Positions 56,390-64,000 of a stretch of 64,000 bases of DNA are shown piece after piece (the stretch's first letter is position 1; every line of letters starts with the position of its first letter). The translations under genes were made by a program, and so were the position numbers. Under the pieces are notes generated by a model. That model did not search any database and was not told the DNA's origin. It was given only the letters and a program-made list of their open reading frames with translations. Source of the DNA: Capra hircus (lineage: Eukaryota; Chordata; Mammalia; Artiodactyla; Bovidae); NCBI RefSeq assembly GCF_001704415.2, contig NC_030813.1, positions 13,596,001 through 13,660,000 on the forward strand, given 5' to 3'.

Positions 56390-57700
56390 CATACTTCACA
56401 TAAATAATTACATTAAGCATAAATGCTTCAAACATCCCAGTTGGATGGCAGACATTTTATCAATAGATTGAACTGAATTTATAGTTAAAAACTTCTCCAT
56501 AAAGAAAACTCCATGTTCAGATGGCTTCACTGGTAAATTCTCCAAACATTTAAGGAAGAAGGAAGAAATATACCAATTTTACTCAAATCTTTTTGGTAAT
56601 AGAAGAGAAAAGAATACTTCCCAACTTACTTTATGAGACTAGCATTACTCTGATACCAGGTTGAAGACATTTCAAGAAAAGACAATTTATATCATGTTGA
56701 CATGGATGCAAATATTTTCAACAAAATATTAGCCAATAAAATCCAGAAATATATAAAAAGGATAAAACATCATAACTAAGTTGGATTCTCCCAGGACTGT
56801 AGGCTTGCTGCTGCTGCTGCTGCTAAGTCGCTTCAGTCATGTTTGACTCTATGCAACCCCTCTGATGGCAGCCCACCAGGCTCCCCTGGGATTCTCCAGG
56901 CAAGAACCCTGGAGTGGGTTGCCATTTCCTTCTCCAATGCATGAAGGTGAAAAGTGAAAGTGAAGTCGCTCAGTTGTGTCTGACTCTTCGTGACCCCATG
57001 GACTGCAGCCCACCAGGCCCATGGACTGCAGCCTACCAGGCTCCTCCGTCCATGGGATTTTCCAGGCAAGAGTACTGGAGTGGGTTGCCATTGCCTTCTT
57101 GCATGACTGTAGGCTTGGTTCAGGCTAATTAATCAGTGTAATTCACCGTATCAACAGACTATAAAGGAAAAACCATACAACCTTTTCCGAAGACACAGAA
57201 AAAAGTATTTCACAAAATTTAACATCTGTTATAAAAATTTTCAGCAAACTAGGGAAAGAAGGAAACTTTCCCAACTTGATGAAGAAACTCTATAAAATAC
57301 CTCCAGCTATAATCATACTTAATGATGAAAGAGTGAATACTTTATTGCTAAGATTAAAAAACAGGCAAGGATGTCAGCTTTCACCATTTCTATTAAACTG
57401 GAAATTCTAGGCAGTGAAGTAGACAAAAGCTAGAGAGAAATCATATATATACAGATTGGTGATAGTCAGTCCTTGTCTTGATTCAAAGATGACATGAACC
57501 TGTAGATAGGAAATCTGAATGAATCTACAAAAGAATACTAATGTCAATAAGTTAATTTGGCCAAATTTCAGGATATAAGGACAATACACAAAAATCAACC
57601 ATATTTCTGTATGTATCATAACAAGCAATTGGAAGTGTAATAAAAATATGCTGTTTACTAAAGTGACAGAAACTATGACATATTTATGGATAAATCTAAA
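56390..57700 (+). mobile_element. L1 ORF2 reverse-transcriptase fragment, split by Bov-A2
   Basis: Old L1 ORF2 sequence: GATGGCTTCACTGGTAAATT, CTTAATGATGAAAGAGTGAA and GGCAAGGATGTCAGCTTTCA (the RQGCPLSP-type codons). Full of stops. Confidence 0.75.
56808..57104 (-). repeat. Bov-A2 SINE with target-site duplication
   Basis: Reverse dimer starting at a (CTG)n run. GACTGTAGGCTTG is repeated at 56795-56807 and 57105-57117. One monomer has an internal duplication of the CATGGACTGCAGCC unit near 56997-57034. Confidence 0.95.
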
Positions 57701-59620
57701 TATACTTTATTTTTCTTTCCATTTTCTATACCTAATCCCATTCCCTTTCCTTCATAAACATTAGAACTAATGTGTATATGTCCTTTCAATATACCTTCTT
57801 GATACTTATTTAAAGATATACATACCCTTGAGAAATGCACAGTGGTTTTTGTGTGTGTTTAACCCTTTTTATGTGATTAGGATAATGCTAAGTCCCATAC
57901 ATCCAATCCTGGCATTTCATGATCTGACCTAGAGTACACTAGTGAGTTCTGACAACTCAAAGTTTACAAAAACAAACAAAACAAAACAGAAAGAAATTCA
58001 AGAAGTAACTGAAAATTGTTCCATTGGAGGAAATATTCTGTTTCTGTTGCACCCCTAGAAGGTAATTGCTTTGTATTTTTCTTACAATTAAACAATTTTG
58101 AAAAGTCCTATTTTAGTGCTGTGTAAAGAAGCGACTGATATGAAATTTTGGCTCCTTCCTTTCTTTCCATTTTAAAGTGAGAGCCTGCATTAAATTCTCA
58201 GCATTGCCTGCCTGAGAACCGTACAGAAATACTGTGGAACATCTCCGTTATACACTTAGTAAGAGCTGCCACCTGCTGGCACAAAATAAAATAACACATT
58301 CACTGGGCCTTTTTTTCTTTTTGAATAGGATTGAATTTGTGATCAATACTCATTTTTTCTTTCTTTCTTTATTTTTTTTTAAATTTTTTATTTTTTTTAT
58401 TTTTTAGTTTTTTATTTTTTAAATTTTAAAGCGCCTTCTTTCTCCCACTGCTTTACCAGTCTTTCCTGATTTTTGCTAGTTTTCTTAATTCCCATTTTTT
58501 TCACCTGTTCTTTCGACAAGTTCGTCCTCTTCACCTCCCTTATTCAACAATCTTCCATTCCAACAGACACATGTGAAAAGATTTCTAAAAAATAATGGTT
58601 GGATTTAGAAATTCAATTTTATATAATTTAGTATGTACATAACCATAAGTCTTGCCATGTGTAAAACATTATTTATCTCAGATTTTAGCCTCCAAAGATT
58701 AGGAATGTGCTTATTTAACTGAATTTTTCTTCTTTCTTTCCTGAATTATTTTTTAAGTTATGGATTTTACTTTAGGAAATGTCAATTGATAGTGAATTTC
58801 ACATAAAATCATGAACTTATTTTATAATTTCTCTTAATCCCTGGATTTTTCTGAGCTTGACTTCCATTCATTAATTTTTCCTCAAAGCTTTTTTGTACTT
58901 GAAGCTATTTTTCTTAAAGTCTTACCCATTAGATCACAATTAACTGAGGTTCAGTATGATGTTATAATGACTAGATATAAATATTCCAGTATCATTTGCT
59001 TTTATTGTTCTTGAAAGGAAATAGCTTACTTTCTAATAAGGATAAAAACAATTTACGTAGGACATAAAAATTGTACTTTTAAATATTTAACTGAAGTATT
59101 GGCAGTATGAATTAGTCACTGTATGCTTTGCTGTGCTTAGTTAATAGATTAATCCTCAGACTTTAGTGACTTCACACAATAAATATTTCCTTTGCATTCA
59201 CAACATAGTTCAATAATGACTGAGATCTCTTCTTATAGATTTGGAGCATGTACTATTCCGAGTTGCTTTGGGAGAGAAAAGAGGGCTTGAAAAGGCAACT
59301 CGAGTTTTAACAGTCTCATCTCGGCATGACTGTCTCATTCATCACTTCTCACAATGTATGACCAGAACTTGATTCATGGCCCCAGCCTGACTGTCGGGAA
59401 GGCTATGACATGAGCAGAAGTGCATGCATATTTGATGATGATGAATAGTTTCTGTCACATTGTTTTTGCCTTGAATTTCTTTTGATTCATGAAATAGAAA
59501 AAAAATTCAAACAAAAGAATTAGAATCCTTATATAGAACTTCCAAAATTAGTCAAGTGAAATTTGGAGCCAAATTAATATAACTTGAACTTTATTTATAA
59601 TGCATTAACTACATACTCTC
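57700..59620. other. Intergenic; T-rich tract, CTCF-type site
   Basis: No gene seen. A low-complexity T/TTTAT tract lies at 58345-58430. The rest is unassigned AT-rich DNA. Confidence 0.45.
58266..58280 (-). promoter_or_regulatory. Candidate CTCF-binding motif
   Basis: The minus strand reads GCCAGCAGGTGGCAG, which fits the known CTCF core CCASYAGRKGGCR at every position. It is in non-repeat DNA, not in a SINE. Occupancy is inferred from the motif only. Confidence 0.55.
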
Positions 59621-59822
59621 TTTGTGCAAAGATGGGCACAATAAAGTACAGAAATGGCAAGGACCCAACAGAGGCAAGAGAGATTAAGAAGAGGTAGCAA
59701 GAGGACACAGAAGAACTACACACAAAAAAGGTCTTAATGACCTGAATAACCATGGTCGTGTGATCGCTCACCTAGAGCCAGATACCCTAGAGTGTGAAGT
59801 CAAGTGGGCCTTAGGAAGCATT

Positions 59823-60042
59823 GGAAGAAGGAAGAGGAAGAGAAGTCGCTCAGCCGTGTCCAACTCTTTGTGACCCGATGGACTGTAGCCCACCAGGCTC
59901 CTCGGTCCATGGGATTTTCCAGGAATGAATACTGGAGTGGGTTGCCGTTTCCTCCTTCAGGGGATCTTTCCGACCCAGGGATCGAACATGGGTCTCCCGC
60001 GTTGGAGGCAGACGCTTTACCGTCCAAGCTACCAGGGAAGCC
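59823..60042 (-). repeat. Bov-tA SINE nested in BovB
   Basis: Full reverse Bov-tA. TAGGAAGCATT at 59812-59822 and TAGGAGGCATT at 60043-60053 flank it, and the BovB reading continues across. Confidence 0.93.
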
Positions 60043-61260
60043 TAGGAGGCATTACAATGAACAAAGCTAGTGGAGGTGATGGAATTTCAGCTTAGCTTTT
60101 GAAAAGTCCTAAAGGATGATTCTGTTAAAGTCAATATGCCAGCATATTGGAAAACTCAGCAGTGGCCACTGGATTGGAAAAGGTGTTTTCTTTCCAATTC
60201 CAAAGAAAGGCAATGCTAAAGAATGTTCAAACTACTGTACAATTGAACTCATTTCACATGCCCGCAAGGTAATGCTCAAAATCCTTCAAGCTAGGCTTCA
60301 ACAGTGCATGAACCAACAACTTCCAGATGTACAAGCTGGGTTTAGAAAAGCAGAGGAGCCAGAGATCAAATTGCCAACATTCATTGAACCATAGAAAAAG
60401 CATGGGGATTCCAAAAAACTTCTGCTTCACTACTTATGCTGAAACCTTTGACTGTGTGGATCAAAACAATCTGTGGAAAATTCTTTAAGTGATGGGAATA
60501 CCAGACCACCTTACCTGTCTCCTGAGAAACTTGTATGTAGGTCAAGAAGCAACAGTTAGAACCAGACATGGAACAATGGACTGGTTCCAAATTGGGAAAG
60601 GGGTATGTCAAGACTGTATGTCACCCTGCTTATTTAACTTCTATGCAGAGTACATGATGTGAAATGCCGGGCTGGATGAAGCACAAGCTGGAATCAAGAT
60701 TGCCAAGAGAAATATCAGTAACCTCAGATATGCAGATAACACCACTCTAATGGCAGAAAGTGAAGAGGATCTAAAGAGCCTCTTGATGAAGGTGAAAGAG
60801 AAGAGTGAAAAAGCTGGCTTAAAAGTCAACATTCAAAAAACTAAGATCATGACATCTGGTCCCATCACTTCATGGTGAATAGAAGGGGAAAAAGTGGAAA
60901 CAGACAGATTTCTTTTTCTTGGATTCCAAAATCACTGCAAATGGTGACTGCAGCCATGAATTTAAAAGACCTTTGCTCTTTGAAAGAAAAGCTATGACAA
61001 ATCTGGACAGCATATTAAAAAGCAGAGACATCACTTTGCTGATAAAGGTCCATATAGTCAAAGCTATGGTTTTTCCAGTAGTCATGTATGGATGTGAGAG
61101 TTGGACCATAAAGAAAGCTGAGTGCCAAAGAATTGATGTTTTTGAACTGTGGTGCTGGAGAAGACTCTTGAGAGTCCCTTGGACTGAAAGGAGAGCAAAC
61201 CAGCCAACCCTAAAGGAAATCAACGCTGAGTATTCATTGGAAGGACTGATGCTGAAACTG

Positions 61261-61386
61261 CTGCTGCTAAGTCACTTCAGTCGTGTCCGACTCTGTGTGA
61301 CCCCATAGACAGCAGCCCACCAGGCTCCCCCGTCCATGGGATTTTCCAGGCAAGAGTACTGGAGTGGGTTGCCATTGCCTTCTCCG
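61261..61386 (-). repeat. Bov-A monomer nested in BovB
   Basis: A single BovA unit, flanked by a perfect GATGCTGAAACTG at 61248-61260 and 61387-61399. Confidence 0.95.
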
Positions 61387-61649
61387 GATGCTGAAACTGA
61401 AACTCCAAAATTTGGACACCTGATGCGAAGAACTGACTCACTGGAAAAGACCCTGATGCCAGGAAAGATTAAGGGCATGAGGAGAAGGGAGCAACAGAGA
61501 ATGAGATGATTGGATGGCATCACTGACTCAATGGACATAAGTTTGAGCAAACTCCTGGAAATAGTGAAGGACAGGAAGCCTGGCGTGTTGCAGTTCATGG
61601 GGCTGCAGAGTTGAATATGTCTTAGTGACTGAACAACAACAATGCAAAC

Positions 61650-63585
61650 AGTTGAACAAAATAACTGTATAAACATAATGTTCAAAGTACAGTGCTAAGA
61701 AGTTCTCAGTTCAGATGGTTTTCAGTGTTACAACTGACCTTTCTGGGACATTAAGCTCATTTCCCAACAACCAGTTATGACGTTGGCTTTGGAACACTTT
61801 GGGGCCGCTGGGACCAGGGCAGTGTAAAGCAAACAGCTCAGCGTATGGGCCTTATTATCCTTTTTGTCATCTAAGCATCGCCAAATTTCCCCATCTGTGT
61901 TCAGGCCTGATCACTCATGCAATTTTTATAGTAGCAAGTGGAAACAGTTTGGAAATTTCCATCCTGAAGGCCAGTACCTCATGGAAAACTTTGAGAAGCA
62001 TTTTTTTAATGAGTAAAAACTCAGTTTATTAGCATTCTTGGTATGTATTTTTGCAGCTTTTCTGTTTCATTAAACAGATTATCCTTTGAAGAAATCACTT
62101 TTCTGTCAGCTAGGGACCAGATAGAAGGTAGAAAAATTTAATGCAAGAAATGCATAAATTAGCATAGATTAAAAACAATAGCCTTTTGTTTTTCGTGGAC
62201 ATGGACTGCACTGTAGAAAATAAACTAAGCAAAAATGATTAAATAAAAACACACCTACCACTCAGAGGTCACCACTGTTAACACCTTACTATGTCTTCTG
62301 GAAAATGTATATAGAAATTAAATAAATATAATGCACATTCATAATAAATTATATATAGAATTATAACTATAACCCAATTAATTTCAATTTAATATTTAAC
62401 TAGGGTCAAGATGTTTTTATTTTATTTTATTTTTATTAAAAAAAATTTTTTTTTCAAGATGTTTTTAAAATCTTATCTGATAATGTTTTATCCCTTTGAG
62501 TGCTTAAACTGACACTGACAAACAAGAAAATCCAGGCACAGCTGGCTTCCTTGAGGGCAGGAGTGAAGAATAGATTACAAGCAAAATTCTTTTTTCACCT
62601 GTTCAATGTATAGATCGTCTCTATAATCACCCATGGATAGTCAGAGTCACCGACTCTATACTTCTCAAAGTTTTTTCAAAAGCTGGTAGAGAGTATACTG
62701 AAGATATTCAGGCAGAAATAATTTCAAATTCTCATAAAGCACAAATAGCTTAATGAGAACAGGTGTTGCTGTCACAAGCAGTTATCAAACCTGGTAAAGC
62801 CTTACACTACAGGGAGTACCCAGCACCTGTTACCCTCCCCCGGGAGGGCCTCTAGGTGCAGATACATTGAGGATGCCCCCATGGGTAGGCATGAGTGCGA
62901 AAGGAGGTTGCCAGCCTGCAGGACCCATCCTGCATTCTTCCTCTCCAGGTGCCTTCAGGCCACGGAGTCATGTCAATATGGACCTGGGAGGTCTCTCTGG
63001 AAAGACTTTTAAAGATATTTCTAGTCTAGGAACTCTCTTCTGGGTAAGCTCTGAGATTCAGTTTGTCTTTTGGGGGTTGGTGGGGGAAGGAGATGTTGTT
63101 CAAGTTTGCTGTGTCCTGAGCAGGTCAGAGTTCTCAACAGGGGTGAGGCGCTTCAGGACCTCTGAGCCAGCAGACTCTGACATAGTCGCAGTGTGTCCAC
63201 TTTCAGGGCCTTCTGGAGGTATACCCCACACCCAGCAGGAACCTCTAGAAGCACAGGAGTATATGTCAAACCCAAAGGTTCTCTTCAGCATGAGCTCATT
63301 GTTGCATTAGGACATTTAGATTCCTATTCCCTTCCCCTGGAAACTTATTAAACATTAATCAGATACACGGAAAGTAACAAATCAATAAATTTTCAAAGAA
63401 GAGTGAATTATTGTGAACTTTGTATTGCGGCTATAAAATAATACATAGAAAGAAGAGGATGAAAGGAGAAGTCATTAGAACTCATGTTGTCTGATAACAC
63501 AAATTACATTTATAGTAAAGGGGATAATACACAGTTGCTGACTTGACTAAGGATTTAGTAGAATATGTTAAATTGCTTTTTTTTT
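61650..63585. other. Right-edge intergenic sequence, unassigned
   Basis: No recognised repeat except T-rich tracts near 62430. A 147-codon frame at 62867-63310 has no familiar domain. From human gene order (recalled), the 3' end of FAM241A could lie near or beyond this edge, but I see no sign of it. Confidence 0.35.
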
Positions 63586-63589
63586 TAAA

Positions 63590-63830
63590 CAAATTTTTAA
63601 AAAATTTTATTTTTACTTTATTTTACTTTACAATACTGTATTGGTTTTGCCATACATTGACATGAATCCATCATGGGTGTACATGCGTTCCCAAACACGA
63701 ACCCCCCTCCCACCTCCCTCCCCATAACATCCCACTGGGTCATCCCCGTGCACCAGCCCCAAGCATGCTGCATCCTGCATCGGACATAGACTGGCAATTT
63801 GATTCTTACCTGATAGTATACATGTAAAAC
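63590..63830 (-). mobile_element. L1 3' end
   Basis: TGTATTGGTTTTGCCATACA, the C-rich CCCCCCTCCCACCTCC tract and CACTGGGTCATCCCCGTGC are the reversed ruminant L1 3' UTR. Confidence 0.85.
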
Positions 63831-63834
63831 AAAC

Positions 63835-63990
63835 TTTTAAAAAAAGTTTATTTTTAATTGGAGGATAATTGCTTTACAATGTTGTGTCAGTTTCTGCCAT
63901 ACAACAACACGAATCAGCTGTAAGTGTACGTACGTATACACCCTCCCTCTTGAGCTTCCCTCCCAGTTTGTGTCCCACCCTAAAACAAAC
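63835..63990 (-). mobile_element. Second L1 3' end, tandem
   Basis: AATTGGAGGATAATTGCTTT, GTTTCTGCCATACAACAAC and CCCTCCCTCTTGAGC: a second, more diverged L1 3' UTR in the same orientation, directly beside the first. Confidence 0.8.
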
Positions 63991-64000
63991 TTTTAATTTT

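Larger units (their letters stand above)
59625..61645 (+). mobile_element. BovB LINE, decayed, with two nested SINEs
   Basis: It begins in the linker before the reverse transcriptase (TGCAAAGATGGGCACAATAA) and runs to the 3' end (GTGACTGAACAACAAC). The reverse transcriptase motif region reads DNTTL (NLRYADN), so the second Asp is lost, and there are many stops. It is older than the copies at 36.2 and 53.3 kb. Bov-tA and Bov-A-type insertions interrupt it, each with its own target duplication. Confidence 0.93.

Noticed and set aside
62867..63310. 147-residue open frame as a gene
   Set aside because: No domain, no recognisable homolog and no splice or poly(A) evidence. Its length is possible by chance in this composition.

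Overview
This is nuclear DNA from a ruminant (bovid-type) mammal. The interspersed repeats are diagnostic: many Bov-tA and Bov-A2 SINEs, RTE-family BovB LINEs ending in ACTGA-type tails, ruminant L1 3' ends, CHR-type SINEs, and older MIR, L2, MaLR and hAT fossils. I cannot fix the species from the sequence. No bacterial, CRISPR, rRNA or tRNA gene content was seen.

The left 28 kb holds one complete protein-coding gene on the minus strand, AP1AR (AP-1 complex-associated regulatory protein, also called gadkin or gamma-BAR). I reassembled ten coding exons with GT-AG junctions and compatible phases. They run from an ATG at 27970 in a CpG island (27540-28450) to a stop at 768, and give a 302-residue protein. 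Three exons are tiny (49, 27 and 26 nt). The promoter has a palindromic CRE next to an ETS-type site, and an upstream ATG lies five bases before the main start. Intron 3 carries a long antisense BovB with a clear target-site duplication. Intron 1 is over 10 kb and mostly ancient repeats.

From about 28.5 kb to 64 kb I found no convincing host gene. This is a repeat-dense intergenic stretch: a solo LTR (29.7-30.2 kb), an L1M region broken by BovB, Bov-tA and MER5A-like insertions (35.6-38.6 kb), a GC-rich unexplained patch (40.17-40.69 kb), a BovB 5' half carrying its endonuclease domain (47.3-48.7 kb), a 5'-truncated L1 with a BovB inside its reverse transcriptase (50.7-54.8 kb), an L1 ORF2 fragment (56.4-57.7 kb), a canonical CTCF-type motif (58.27 kb), and a BovB carrying two later SINEs (59.6-61.6 kb). 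Many insertions have recognisable target-site duplications, so their order can be read.

I do not see an undescribed biological system. The best leads are the AP1AR start-site and microexon arrangement, the CTCF-type site, an L1-derived 23-bp inverted repeat around a SINE, the 3'-truncated BovB, and the GC-rich patch near 40.4 kb.
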